Source: CAXBDP01 sp041689935
GTDB taxonomy: Bacteria; Bacteroidota; Bacteroidia; Cytophagales; Cyclobacteriaceae
Reading direction: 5' to 3'
NCBI GenBank assembly: GCA_041689935.1
Contig: JBDNFI010000008.1
Coordinates: 3,606 to 67,605, forward strand
Length of the DNA stretch: 64,000 nucleotides
In this document: positions 8,281 to 16,238 of the stretch, piece by piece
Layout: each line of letters opens with the position of its first letter
How positions within the stretch are numbered: the stretch's first letter is position 1
Program-made: the position numbers and the translations under genes
Notes under the pieces: model-generated
The model's database searches: none
Told to the model about the DNA's origin: nothing
Seen by the model: only the letters and a program-made list of their open reading frames with translations

Positions 8281-8415
8281 GAGCTATATTTTTATAAGGT
8301 TTAAGCTAACAATTTTATTTAATAATGCTTTAATAGTACAGGTAATGAAAGATGATTTTAGGGAGAAAATTTTCACCATTTACACTTTTATTTTCTTATT
8401 TACGAAATTGACCTT

Positions 8416-8423
8416 TACTTTTG
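8416..8423 (+). promoter_or_regulatory. Candidate -7 promoter element of the haem lipoprotein gene
   Basis: TACTTTTG matches the Bacteroidota -7 consensus TAnnTTTG and would give a leader of about 30 bases before the ATG at 8461. The -33 region is only T-rich, so the call is tentative. Confidence 0.35.
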
Positions 8424-8460
8424 CCATAGAAGGAAAGCTAACTCAAAACTATTTATTAAA

Positions 8461-8955
8461 ATGAAATTAGTACTCAAATCTTGTTTTTTAGCCGTTGGAT
8501 TTTTTGTAATCACTGCTTGCTCACCTAAAGAAAATATGGAGGCTGTAGGAAAAGATGGCTGGCTAAAAGGAACACCAACCGAGAAATTTGAAGAAGTTAC
8601 CCATCAATTGCAAGGTTTCAGCCGCACCATGAAAGAAGTAGGCTACAGATATCAAGAGCTATACTGGGCGGGTAAAGATGCCAACTGGGAATATGCAGAT
8701 TACCAAGTAGAGCATATTTATGAAGCCATGGAGCAAGGCTTTGTAAGAAGGCCAGAACATAAAGAATCAGGACTGAACTTTGTAGAAAATATATTGCCAG
8801 CAATGGAAAAAGCCATTGTCTCAAAGGATACCACTGAATTTCTTATGAATTTTGAAATAATGACCATTAATTGCAATGCTTGTCATGCAATGGAAGATGT
8901 GCCTTTTCTTACTGTAAGAACTCCTACAGAACGACAATCGCCAATCAGACCATAA
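8461..8955 (+). CDS. Mono-haem cytochrome c lipoprotein
   Basis: The 164-residue product has a lipoprotein signal (FFVITAC, lipidated Cys 20) and a single haem motif CNACH at residues 138-142 near the C-terminus. The intervening sequence is helical and rich in Trp and Tyr (WAGKDANWEYADYQVEHI), like helical-bundle cytochromes of the c' kind. It probably sits on a periplasmic or outer membrane surface and transfers electrons; its partner is unknown. It is a single gene, divergent from the GH125 operon and followed by psd. Confidence 0.8.
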   Translation: MKLVLKSCFLAVGFFVITACSPKENMEAVGKDGWLKGTPTEKFEEVTHQLQGFSRTMKEVGYRYQELYWAGKDANWEYADYQVEHIYEAMEQGFVRRPEHKESGLNFVENILPAMEKAIVSKDTTEFLMNFEIMTINCNACHAMEDVPFLTVRTPTERQSPIRP

Positions 8956-8975
8956 TAGAGAACTGGGATCTCTAT
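8955..8975 (+). terminator. Weak hairpin after the haem lipoprotein gene
   Basis: ATAGAGA (8955-8961) and TCTCTAT (8969-8975) form a 7-bp stem starting at the stop codon. No T-tract follows, so termination is uncertain. Confidence 0.3.
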
Positions 8976-8992
8976 GGTACGCAAAAAGTAAG

Positions 8993-9026
8993 AATGGATT
9001 ATATTCCCGTCAATCCATTATATTTG
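8993..9026 (+). promoter_or_regulatory. Inverted repeat and -7 element before psd
   Basis: AATGGATT (8993-9000) and AATCCATT (9012-9019) are exact inverted repeats 11 bases apart, and the second arm overlaps a perfect -7 box TATATTTG (9019-9026). The ATG of psd follows at 9047. The layout fits a promoter with an operator in its spacer. Confidence 0.45.
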
Positions 9027-9046
9027 CGCCCTCAATTCAATTCAAT

Positions 9047-9709
9047 ATGACGATTCATAAGGAAGGTACTGCCTCATTGTTTATCACTTTTGGAGTTTTG
9101 TTTGTGTTCAATCTGGCACTTTCAAGGCTTATTTCCGATCAGGTACTTATCCGTCAAGGCTTTGTGGTGGTCAGTGTGATTTTATTTCTGGTTGTGCTAC
9201 AGTTTTTCAGGAATCCAAAAATCAACCTCACCAAGGATCCAACCTTGGTGATAGCGCCTGCGGATGGAAAGGTAGTAGTCATAGAAGAAACCGTTGAAGA
9301 TGAGTATTTGAAAGAAAAACGTATTCAGGTTTCTATATTTATGTCGCCGATCAACGTCCACATAAACCGCAATCCAGTTGCGGGAATTATTAGTTATTTC
9401 AAATATCATCCGGGCAAGTATTTGGTTGCTTGGCATCCGAAATCGAGCACTGAAAACGAACGTACCACGGTAGTTTACAAGCTGTCAAGTGGTGTTGAGA
9501 TATTGATTAGACAAGTGGCTGGAGCAATGGCGCGCCGGATTTGCTGGTACATAAAGCCAAGCCAAAAGGTAGAGCAAGGCTCCGAATTTGGCTTTATCAA
9601 ATTCGGATCGAGAGTGGATCTTTACCTCCCACTTGGCACAGAGATTTTGGTAGATAAGGAGCAAAAAACCAAAGGCGGCGTTACGCCAATTGCTAGGTTG
9701 AAAGCGTAA
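9047..9709 (+). CDS. psd: Phosphatidylserine decarboxylase proenzyme
   Basis: The enzyme makes phosphatidylethanolamine from phosphatidylserine at the inner membrane and carries a pyruvoyl group formed by self-cleavage. The 220-residue product is the short form: two N-terminal hydrophobic segments (about 10-50), then APADGKVVVIEE, SIFMSPINVHINRNPV with the conserved His, and RQVAGAMARRI. The processing site is Gly187-Ser188 in FGSRVD; the short alpha chain after it is 33 residues. It stands alone, with a candidate promoter in front and the AbiE island behind. Confidence 0.95.
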   Translation: MTIHKEGTASLFITFGVLFVFNLALSRLISDQVLIRQGFVVVSVILFLVVLQFFRNPKINLTKDPTLVIAPADGKVVVIEETVEDEYLKEKRIQVSIFMSPINVHINRNPVAGIISYFKYHPGKYLVAWHPKSSTENERTTVVYKLSSGVEILIRQVAGAMARRICWYIKPSQKVEQGSEFGFIKFGSRVDLYLPLGTEILVDKEQKTKGGVTPIARLKA

Positions 9710-9727
9710 TTCAACTTTTTTGGATTC

Positions 9728-9769
9728 CTTCAAAAGAAGCTTTATCAATTGCTCCAAATATTGTTGATT
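9728..9769 (-). pseudogene. Relic copy of the msrC 3' end
   Basis: On the minus strand this stretch reads NQQYLEQLIKLLLK, nearly the same as the msrC C-terminus DQQYLEQLVKLLLK at 12.5 kb. DNA 9728-9768 matches 12485-12525 at 34 of 41 positions without gaps, in the same orientation. A stop codon sits just upstream in frame and no start is present, so it is not a gene. It and the real msrC end bracket the AbiE island. Confidence 0.7.
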
Positions 9770-10055
9770 TTAGCTCATGCTCTACAAGTGTAATGCCACT
9801 AAAAACAGATTTCATTCTTGGAAATCCTGTTGAAATAGGTTTTTTGTTTGAACCAGAACATTGGAAGCATAAGCAGTGTAATAGATTATGCTGGTGCAAA
9901 GGGCCGATTGGAGATTGATTTGACTGGATAAGAAACACGAGCTAACAGTTCGCTCCAGTGGAGAACTGATGTACCTGCAGGACGCAAATTATTAGTCAGC
10001 TTTTTGAGCGCATTGTTCGTTTTATTTTCAGCGAAATGTATGGTTGATCTTCCCT
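9770..10055. other. Gene-free left part of the AbiE island
   Basis: No credible gene. Short open frames on the minus strand have no recognisable protein; part may be further decayed msrC-like DNA. It contains an imperfect palindrome at 9946-9968 (CAGTT ... CTCCAGTGGAG ... AACTG), which could form a hairpin. Confidence 0.5.
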
Positions 10056-11129
10056 TTAATTCTTTTCTGAAGTTAATTGAAATATTTTGTACCAATAGAA
10101 AAAGGCCGCTGGATTAGACTTTTTCAATCGGTTCAACCTTGGCCAAAATGGCTCTCCAATTGTCCAATCTTTCATGACTGCCGGACTCCTATACTTTTCA
10201 ATTTTAGTCTGATCGAATTTTATCAGAGTTGCTACATAAGCAGCCTTTGATGCAAATGTGATAGCACGTTCAATATGAAATGATTCTGAAAAAATAAATC
10301 TGGATACACGTTGAATGCCTGCTTGCAGGTGGTCAAAATCACCTTTGCCTTCGGCACCTCTACTTACCAAACAAAGAGAGGTTTGGTAGATATCATCCAG
10401 AACATCATTCACTGTTAATTTTGATTGATTTCTATATTCCAATTCAGTCAATGCGAAATTTTCGAAAGTTTTTTTAACAAGTGTACCATCCTCCGCAATG
10501 TCCACAAGGTTTCCTATATCATACAATTGCTTCATAATTTCCATACTCATGCTGGTTTTACCCTTGAAATAGGGAATGCCCGTAGAATTCGGAGCATATG
10601 CTGTCAATTTATCCCCCAATATATCTTCGACAGAAGGTACTTTTACTTGGATCGGATCTCCTTCGTCAAGTACGAACGTAGAGCTGATTGGAATTTCATT
10701 GATTTTAGTATATCCAACTTCTTCGATCAAGATATCCAACAGTATACTTTCTTCAGTTGCTTGAGTTTTATGGATGGGTTGATAAAAAAACTTGTAGTGA
10801 GCTTTATGAATATTGGTTGAGGTTTTCCGTTGCTGAAATTCGAACCTTGTAAAGCCTTGTTCCTTTAACAATGCTTTAAAAATCTCTTCCAAGTTTTCAG
10901 ACTCTTTTTCAATAACTATGTCAATGTCTATGGAAAGCCTTTTTGACGAATCAAGAATTAGCATTAAAGCAGTTCCTCCTTTGAAAACAAAATCTAAATT
11001 TTGCTTCACCAACCCCTCCAAAAGCATTAGAGCTCTAATTACCTTTTCCACAAGTATTTTATCAGCATTTCTGTTTGCAGTTGATACTTTGGTAATCCAG
11101 TCAATATGTAATGAGTCTTTGCTTAACAT
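10056..11129 (-). CDS. AbiEii-type nucleotidyltransferase toxin
   Basis: AbiEii toxins are nucleotidyltransferases that act in type IV toxin-antitoxin and phage-abortive systems, and related enzymes add nucleotides to tRNA ends. The 357-residue product has the NTase signature FVFKGGTALML followed by RLSIDIDIVI (residues about 46-72) with the GG motif and two catalytic Asp, then VPSVEDILGDKLTAYAP and a helical C-terminal half. It starts 20 bases after the AbiEi stop, giving the usual antitoxin-then-toxin order. The pair sits in a small island between psd and msrC that lacks the GCGGGAGG word common elsewhere. Confidence 0.88.
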   Translation of the reverse strand: MLSKDSLHIDWITKVSTANRNADKILVEKVIRALMLLEGLVKQNLDFVFKGGTALMLILDSSKRLSIDIDIVIEKESENLEEIFKALLKEQGFTRFEFQQRKTSTNIHKAHYKFFYQPIHKTQATEESILLDILIEEVGYTKINEIPISSTFVLDEGDPIQVKVPSVEDILGDKLTAYAPNSTGIPYFKGKTSMSMEIMKQLYDIGNLVDIAEDGTLVKKTFENFALTELEYRNQSKLTVNDVLDDIYQTSLCLVSRGAEGKGDFDHLQAGIQRVSRFIFSESFHIERAITFASKAAYVATLIKFDQTKIEKYRSPAVMKDWTIGEPFWPRLNRLKKSNPAAFFYWYKIFQLTSEKN

Positions 11130-11149
11130 ATCAAATTAATGGTAGCAAA

Positions 11150-11821
11150 TCATATTTGTTGCCGATATTTAGAAGTTTCATTTAAGAATAAATCTAATTC
11201 CTTCTTTTTCCTTCTTCTGCTGGCATAGCGTAACATAGTACTCTCATTTATTATATATTTTTCGAATGCCTCAAGAAATATCCGATTCATTTCAGTCCCC
11301 TGTTGAGCATTAAAAATGACAGGGTCGCAGAATATATCAACAAGTAATTTCTCAATTGTAACAGTTGGAATTCCTTCAACAATTTGAATGGGAGCTTCTG
11401 TTACTAGTGTTTTAACAATCCATGATTCCTTTTTGTCAATTATGTATCTCCTAATAAGTTGTTCGGAAGGCTCTAGAAATACGGAATAGTTTTTATCCTT
11501 TAAATAAAAGAAAACACTCTCCAAAGCATCCTTTTCAACCTCAATTAATTGGTAATATCTCCCTGGCTGGTGAAGCATAAACTCATTAAGTACACGTGTA
11601 TTCCAAAGACAAACATTCAAGAAAGGAAAATCTGCCTTAATCTTTTTGTAAACGGCACTTTGCTTACTTGATAATTCGGGAATGTATGCATCAGTTTTAC
11701 CAAGCGCAAACTGACCTCTGCCTATTCGAGTTAATACTCCTTCTTTTACAAGAGTATATATTCTCCAATTGACAGTCGATTTATTCACTTCCAGCTCAAA
11801 AGTTCGATAAAATTCCAGCAA
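11150..11821 (-). CDS. AbiEi-type antitoxin / transcriptional repressor (DUF6577-like)
   Basis: The antitoxin partner of AbiEii normally has an N-terminal winged helix that binds inverted repeats in its own promoter. Here the N-terminal part reads like such a domain (NKSTVNWRIYTLVKEGVL then TRIGRGQFALG), and the C-terminal part contains EGIPTVTIEKLLVDIFCD, typical of AbiEi. The start is unusual: the coordinates use TTG at 11821, but protein-like sequence (IDNLKKRFQSTLSFTSADL) continues in frame upstream to about 11875 without any ATG, GTG or TTG in a suitable place. An ATT at 11873-11875 is the best position for the true start. A strong promoter and a 20-bp palindrome lie just upstream. Confidence 0.8.
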   Translation of the reverse strand: MLEFYRTFELEVNKSTVNWRIYTLVKEGVLTRIGRGQFALGKTDAYIPELSSKQSAVYKKIKADFPFLNVCLWNTRVLNEFMLHQPGRYYQLIEVEKDALESVFFYLKDKNYSVFLEPSEQLIRRYIIDKKESWIVKTLVTEAPIQIVEGIPTVTIEKLLVDIFCDPVIFNAQQGTEMNRIFLEAFEKYIINESTMLRYASRRRKKKELDLFLNETSKYRQQI

Positions 11822-11916
11822 ATCAGCACTTGTAAATGAAAGGGTTGATTGGAATCGTTTCTTTAAATTGTCAATATGGAGGGTATTTGCTGCGATAGTT
11901 TTTCGATTTTCAACTT

Positions 11917-11947
11917 CAAATATACTAAACTATATTTCGGCAGCAAA
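11917..11947 (-). promoter_or_regulatory. Promoter of the AbiE operon
   Basis: On the minus strand TTTG (11944-11947) and TATATTTG (11917-11924) are 19 bases apart, an exact Bacteroidota promoter. Transcription would start near 11910. The -33 box lies in the loop of the 20-bp palindrome and one arm fills the spacer. Confidence 0.7.
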
Positions 11948-11976
11948 ATGTATTCACTGCCGAAATATAGTTTAGT
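11924..11976. promoter_or_regulatory. Perfect 20-bp palindrome, likely AbiEi operator
   Basis: Arm 11924-11943 (ACTAAACTATATTTCGGCAG) is exactly complementary to 11957-11976, with a 13-base centre. AbiEi antitoxins of known systems autoregulate by binding inverted repeats at the promoter, and this repeat overlaps the promoter, so it is the expected operator. Confidence 0.7.
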
Positions 11977-12010
11977 TAAATAAAGAAAATGGGATGGGAG
12001 TGCCTGTTGG

Positions 12011-12223
12011 TTATAATATGCTTTTAAGCTTCTGAACCCTTTGATCGAAATCTCCCACGTTGGTAAATTCCATAGGCTTTTGGCCTTGTCCCATAATGAT
12101 TTTAACCTCATGACCTTCATCCAGTGAAGCCCTTATTGAATTAAATGCTTCTTTTGCAGCAACCGGACTGGCCGCAAGGGTGAAAGCATCACAAATGCTC
12201 TGAAAATTAAACGTATGATTCAT
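12011..12223 (-). CDS. Small hypothetical protein, 70 aa
   Basis: The ATG start and the sensible composition (FTLAASPVAAKEAFNSIR, then EVKIIMGQGQKPMEFTNVG and a charged helical end) suggest a real small cytosolic protein. I recognise no family. It lies upstream of the AbiE promoter in the same direction, 35 bases from the palindrome, inside the island between the two msrC-end copies. Confidence 0.45.
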   Translation of the reverse strand: MNHTFNFQSICDAFTLAASPVAAKEAFNSIRASLDEGHEVKIIMGQGQKPMEFTNVGDFDQRVQKLKSIL

Positions 12224-12481
12224 AGTAATTAATGTTTAATATAAATACTCTGAAAAATCAAAAAATTCGAAGAAATTCTGTTCATTTAAAATAATTCCTG
12301 GTAAAAATGAAAAACTGGATTTGAAAAATATCAGATAAATAATCAAGCTCTTTCAAAGACAGCAGTTCCAGTAATAAAAAGATGGGACAGACAAGTTTTA
12401 ATTTTTGAAAAATAAAGCCATAATAAATGAGCAAGTTCGTTGCCGTAACAGACGAAACAGTAATCTAAGGAGTTAAATAAG
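12224..12481. other. AT-rich spacer at the right island boundary
   Basis: No gene over 258 bases. A 13-codon frame at 12427-12468 (MSKFVAVTDETVI) reads like a protein start cut short and may be a remnant. The right copy of the msrC-end repeat begins directly after. Confidence 0.4.
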
Positions 12482-12958
12482 TTACTTCAAAAGCAATTTC
12501 ACCAATTGCTCCAAATACTGCTGATCTATTTTATCAAAATCATTTAGCTGATCGCTGTCCACGTCTAATACAAATTTCACTTCTCCGTCTTGAATGCCGG
12601 GCACGACTATCTCAGATTTCGATGCCGAATTGCAAGCAATATGGCCAGGAAATGCATCTACATCTTCCACGATTAACGTCTCCCTGTTTTGCCACGATGT
12701 ACCACAAACGCCTCTTCCAAGGCTAATTCTAGTGCATGCAATTGGTCCTTGAAACGGACCCAAAACCAATTGATCTTTTTTGACAATATAGAAACCTACC
12801 CAAAAGAAATCAAAGGCCTCTTTGAGAGCAGCAGCCATATTGGCCATATTGGCATAAGCATCTTCCTCTCCATATAGCAAGGCTTCAATTTGCGGGAGAA
12901 TGGCCTGATAGATAGCCGCTTTTTCTTTGGATTCAGGGAGTATAAGCGTTTCTGACAT
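12482..12958 (-). CDS. msrC: Free methionine-(R)-sulfoxide reductase (GAF domain)
   Basis: This cytosolic enzyme reduces free Met-(R)-sulfoxide. The 158-residue product is a single GAF domain. The three conserved Cys of the family are visible: ACTRISLGRGVCGTSW (two Cys) and GHIACNSASKSEIVVP (one), followed by KFVLDVDSDQLNDFD. It is followed on the opposite side by ribD, 27 bases upstream, so ribD-msrC is a probable operon. Its last 14 codons are duplicated at 9.73 kb beyond the AbiE island. Confidence 0.92.
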   Translation of the reverse strand: MSETLILPESKEKAAIYQAILPQIEALLYGEEDAYANMANMAAALKEAFDFFWVGFYIVKKDQLVLGPFQGPIACTRISLGRGVCGTSWQNRETLIVEDVDAFPGHIACNSASKSEIVVPGIQDGEVKFVLDVDSDQLNDFDKIDQQYLEQLVKLLLK

Positions 12959-12985
12959 TTTTATGGTTTTTATAATCGTTGGCTA

Positions 12986-14023
12986 TTATTCGTTGGTGTT
13001 AACATAAAAGTGCAGCGTATCGTTTTCTATTTGCATAGTATCTTTTATCAAATACACAGGCAATTGTGGTCCTGCTATCCCCGCCTTAAAAGGATGAGCA
13101 GCCGTGAATACCCGAGCTTCATCCCATAAGTCCTTTTGAATAAACGCATCCAAAGTTCTCGATCCGCCTTCTACAATGATGGATTGTATATGTCTATTTA
13201 GCAAATCTTGCAGCATTTCCTCTATTGCAAAAGGAGTAGGTAATTTGATAAAATGCTTATTCTCTTCCGAAAAAGGTTCCTGCAAAGTGTATATGAGTGT
13301 TTCTACAGACTGGTCGAACAAATGTAAATCACTTGGCAGGCGTAAGTTCTGATCTATCACTATGCGCTTTGGGTTGCGGCCTTTCCAATCTCGCACGGTT
13401 AGTTGCGGATTGTCCAAAAGGGCGGTTTGGGTTCCTACCAATACCGCGTCTTCCTCAGTCCGCCATTTGTGTACAAGTGAACGAGAAATCTCATTGCTTA
13501 TCCATTTGGACGAGCCATTTGGATGAGCAATATATCCGTCGGCTGTTTGCGCCCATTTCAAAATGATATAGGGCCTATCTTTCTCCATTTGGGTAAAAAA
13601 CCGTCGATTAAGGTATCGTCCTTCTACAAACAAAATATCCTCTACCACTTCGATACCAGCCTCCCGCAGTTTTTGAATTCCCTTACCAGCCACTTTGGGA
13701 TTAGGATCGCCATTGGCTACTACCACTCTTCCTACTTTTTTGTCGATTATCAAATCTGCACAAGGGGGAGTTTTGCCAAAATGCGAGCAAGGCTCCAAGG
13801 TGACATACAATGTGCTATTAGGAAGCATGCTTTCATCTTTCACCTCCCGCAATGCATTTACTTCGGCATGCGGGCCACCAAATTGCTGATGCCAGCCTTC
13901 GCCAATGATTTTACCATTATGCTCTATCACACAGCCAACCATTGGGTTTGGACTTACTTTGCCCAAGCCATTCATTGCCAATTGCATGGCGCGTTGCATC
14001 AAAAGAGGATTCACTTCATTCAC
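12986..14023 (-). CDS. ribD: Bifunctional riboflavin biosynthesis protein RibD
   Basis: RibD deaminates the pyrimidine intermediate of riboflavin synthesis and then reduces its ribosyl group. The N-terminal deaminase carries the zinc motif HAEVNAL and PCSHFGKTPPCADLI after GKVSPNPMVGCVIEH; the C-terminal reductase domain has WAQTADGYIAHPNGSSKWI and IIVEGGSRTLDAF. The start is placed at GTG 14023, which leaves the usual 8 residues before MQRAMQLA. A TTG at 14080 would add 19 poorly fitting residues and abut prmC, and ATG 13999 would cut the first helix. It is divergent from prmC. Confidence 0.92.
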   Translation of the reverse strand: MNEVNPLLMQRAMQLAMNGLGKVSPNPMVGCVIEHNGKIIGEGWHQQFGGPHAEVNALREVKDESMLPNSTLYVTLEPCSHFGKTPPCADLIIDKKVGRVVVANGDPNPKVAGKGIQKLREAGIEVVEDILFVEGRYLNRRFFTQMEKDRPYIILKWAQTADGYIAHPNGSSKWISNEISRSLVHKWRTEEDAVLVGTQTALLDNPQLTVRDWKGRNPKRIVIDQNLRLPSDLHLFDQSVETLIYTLQEPFSEENKHFIKLPTPFAIEEMLQDLLNRHIQSIIVEGGSRTLDAFIQKDLWDEARVFTAAHPFKAGIAGPQLPVYLIKDTMQIENDTLHFYVNTNE

Positions 14024-14080
14024 AGGCGCAATATACAATGCAGGAATTTTTATGCTACAATTTTCTATTTTTGCGGGCAA

Positions 14081-14926
14081 ATGTCAGCAAATTCACAAGC
14101 AATTTTCCAAACCATCAAAAATAGCTGCCTAGCGCGATACGGTGCAAGTGAGGCAGCCAGCATTGCTTTTTTGTTTATAGAGCAATATTTTGGCGTATCG
14201 CAAGCGCAGGTTTTGGCCAATAAGGAAATAGCAAAATTCGATGAACAAGTATTTGGAAAAATGCTGAATCGAGTAGAAAAAGGAGAACCCATTCAATATG
14301 TGCTTGGGAAGTCGTGGTTTTATGGAAGGGAATTTCAGGTAAATGCTAGCACGCTCATACCAAGACCAGAAACGGAAGAGCTGGTGCATCTGATAGTGAA
14401 GCGGGAGGGTTTGGACTTCGCGGGCAAAATATTGGATGTAGGCACAGGCAGCGGATGCATTGCTATTTCGCTTGGTTTGGAATTGCCCGAAGCAAAAGTT
14501 TTCGCCGTTGATGTGAGCGATGAGGCATTGGAAATAGCCAAAGCCAATAGCGATTTACATCATGTAAATATTCAATTTTCGATAATAGATTTTTTGGAAG
14601 AGGCTCCTAAAAACGAGCCTTTTCAAGTATTAGTGAGCAACCCGCCGTATATCCCTCGGGAAAATCTAGCGCAACTCCAAGAGAATGTAAGCAAACATGA
14701 GCCTCATTTGGCTTTATTCGTGGCAGATCCGCTGATTTTCTACAAAAGAATAGCGGAACTCGCACCGGATTTGATGACCGCAGGTGGCAGAATTTATGTA
14801 GAAATTCATGATGATTTTGGCGAGGCAGTAAAGCAATGCTTTTTGGAAAATGCCCTTACCAAAGTAGAGTTGCACCAAGATATCAATGGCAAGGATAGGA
14901 TGGTTTCGGCTATTTGGAGACCATAA
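14081..14926 (+). CDS. prmC: Peptide chain release factor N5-glutamine methyltransferase
   Basis: PrmC methylates the Gln of the GGQ motif of release factors with S-adenosylmethionine. The 281-residue product has the helical N-terminal domain, LIPRPETEELV, the SAM motif ILDVGTGSGCIAISL and the substrate motif NPPYIP. ATG at 14081 is chosen because homologues start about here; the frame stays open far upstream but that stretch lies opposite ribD and is not protein-like. A GCGGGAGG word lies inside the gene and another just after the stop. Confidence 0.93.
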   Translation: MSANSQAIFQTIKNSCLARYGASEAASIAFLFIEQYFGVSQAQVLANKEIAKFDEQVFGKMLNRVEKGEPIQYVLGKSWFYGREFQVNASTLIPRPETEELVHLIVKREGLDFAGKILDVGTGSGCIAISLGLELPEAKVFAVDVSDEALEIAKANSDLHHVNIQFSIIDFLEEAPKNEPFQVLVSNPPYIPRENLAQLQENVSKHEPHLALFVADPLIFYKRIAELAPDLMTAGGRIYVEIHDDFGEAVKQCFLENALTKVELHQDINGKDRMVSAIWRP

Positions 14927-15054
14927 GGACTATTCCTCCCGCTTTTTGCGTTTATTTTTTAAATTTTTAGTCTACAAATTCACCACGTTAGTCTAATATA
15001 TTTTCTGCATTGCCGTTATTAACTATATTCGTTTGAAAAAATAAGCAGCCATAA

Positions 15055-16179
15055 GTGAGAAATTTACTCCTAATTCCAACAGCCATAATGTTCTTGTTCT
15101 CATGTAATGAAAATGACGAGCAGGTAAGCAGTGAGCAGGCCAATTATCGCATCTTATTTGAGGATACAGTGCGAATTGATGCAAAAGATGAATTGCTTTT
15201 TGTATCAAACTCACTCGGCAGTGCAAATTATCTTCCGAGTACGGATAATGTCTATAATTTTAATTCCAAAGATTTGATTATGGAGGTTTATAATATTGAA
15301 AGTCAGGGTTTAGTTTCAAGACACCCATTTGAAAGAGAAGGCCCAAATGCAGTAGGTCAGTATATTACAGGCTTTGAAATGCTAAGTGAAGAAGCTATTT
15401 TCATCTTTGATATCAATTTTTTTGCGAAGTATAATTTGAAAGGAGATAGGTTGTTAAAAGTTGACATGCTTGATTTTCATAATTTTAGCGGCGATTCACT
15501 ATTAGTCACAGAGAGATTAATGCCAAGCGGAGGGTTTTATGGAGAACAATTTATTACTATCTACACCATCAAAAATACATTTGAAGGAGTCGCCTTTTTG
15601 GATTTCCAAAAAAGGGAAATAAGGAAGGAGATGGCTCCCGAGTTTGACAAGGCATCGGAATTAAGTTTTAGCATCTTGTTAAATGGAAACAAGTGGCCTA
15701 TAAAAGCAGCCTTTGAAGTAAGTGTCGGCAATAAAAAGGCTATTTTGAGCAGCGATGCGTATAATGAAATCGTGGTTTTTGATATGGAGACGGGTGAAAG
15801 AAGCCATAAAATTTTCAAGAGTGCACTATTCCCTAATCAAAAAGTACCCAAGCATACTGCGCCCGTTATGGAAGGGGATGCAAGGGAAATGCAATTGCTA
15901 TTATTAGATCAAATTACTTTTGGTTCATTTCAATATGACGAAACAAACAAGCTATTCTACCGAATATCTTACATGGCGAATGGCCTAGAAGGCGAGCAGA
16001 AAAAGTACCGTCGTTTCCTTTCCATATTTGATCAAGACCTTAATCACTTGCAAGACATCGGCGATTTACCTGATGATTTTCCAAGTAGCATCCTCTTTAT
16101 CAGAAATGGAAAAATGCATTCATTCTTAAATGAAAATGATGAAATCGCTTTTACTGTAATGAGTGTGGTGGCGGAATAA
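15055..16179 (+). CDS. DUF4221 family lipoprotein
   Basis: The 374-residue product starts at GTG (MRNLLLIPTAIMFLFSC), with a lipobox ending in FLFSC. The body is beta-rich and repetitive, as in beta-propeller-like surface lipoproteins, and ends with RRFLSIFDQDLNHLQDIGDL. It resembles the lipoprotein at 62.4-63.5 kb in length, N-terminus and C-terminal half; both fit DUF4221, a family of unknown function common in Cytophagales. A perfect terminator follows. Confidence 0.7.
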   Translation: MRNLLLIPTAIMFLFSCNENDEQVSSEQANYRILFEDTVRIDAKDELLFVSNSLGSANYLPSTDNVYNFNSKDLIMEVYNIESQGLVSRHPFEREGPNAVGQYITGFEMLSEEAIFIFDINFFAKYNLKGDRLLKVDMLDFHNFSGDSLLVTERLMPSGGFYGEQFITIYTIKNTFEGVAFLDFQKREIRKEMAPEFDKASELSFSILLNGNKWPIKAAFEVSVGNKKAILSSDAYNEIVVFDMETGERSHKIFKSALFPNQKVPKHTAPVMEGDAREMQLLLLDQITFGSFQYDETNKLFYRISYMANGLEGEQKKYRRFLSIFDQDLNHLQDIGDLPDDFPSSILFIRNGKMHSFLNENDEIAFTVMSVVAE

Positions 16180-16181
16180 CA

Positions 16182-16217
16182 GAAAAGCCCAAAGCAATGA
16201 GTTGCTTTGGGCTTTTC
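16182..16217. terminator. Bidirectional terminator
   Basis: A 16-bp perfect stem (GAAAAGCCCAAAGCAA / its complement) with loop TGAG, A-rich and T-rich on its two sides, between convergent genes. Confidence 0.9.
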
Positions 16218-16238
16218 GAGATTTTTATTTAATGCTTA

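Noticed and set aside
9711..10095. Minus-strand open frames left of AbiEii
   Set aside because: No family match or sensible domain; part overlaps the msrC-end relic. Treated as noncoding island DNA.
11863..12120. Open frame over the AbiE promoter and palindrome
   Set aside because: It runs through the operator and promoter and overlaps the 70-aa gene in another frame.
13523..14080. Long upstream extension of prmC
   Set aside because: The frame is open but lies opposite ribD, reads as low-quality protein, and PrmC homologues begin at ATG 14081.
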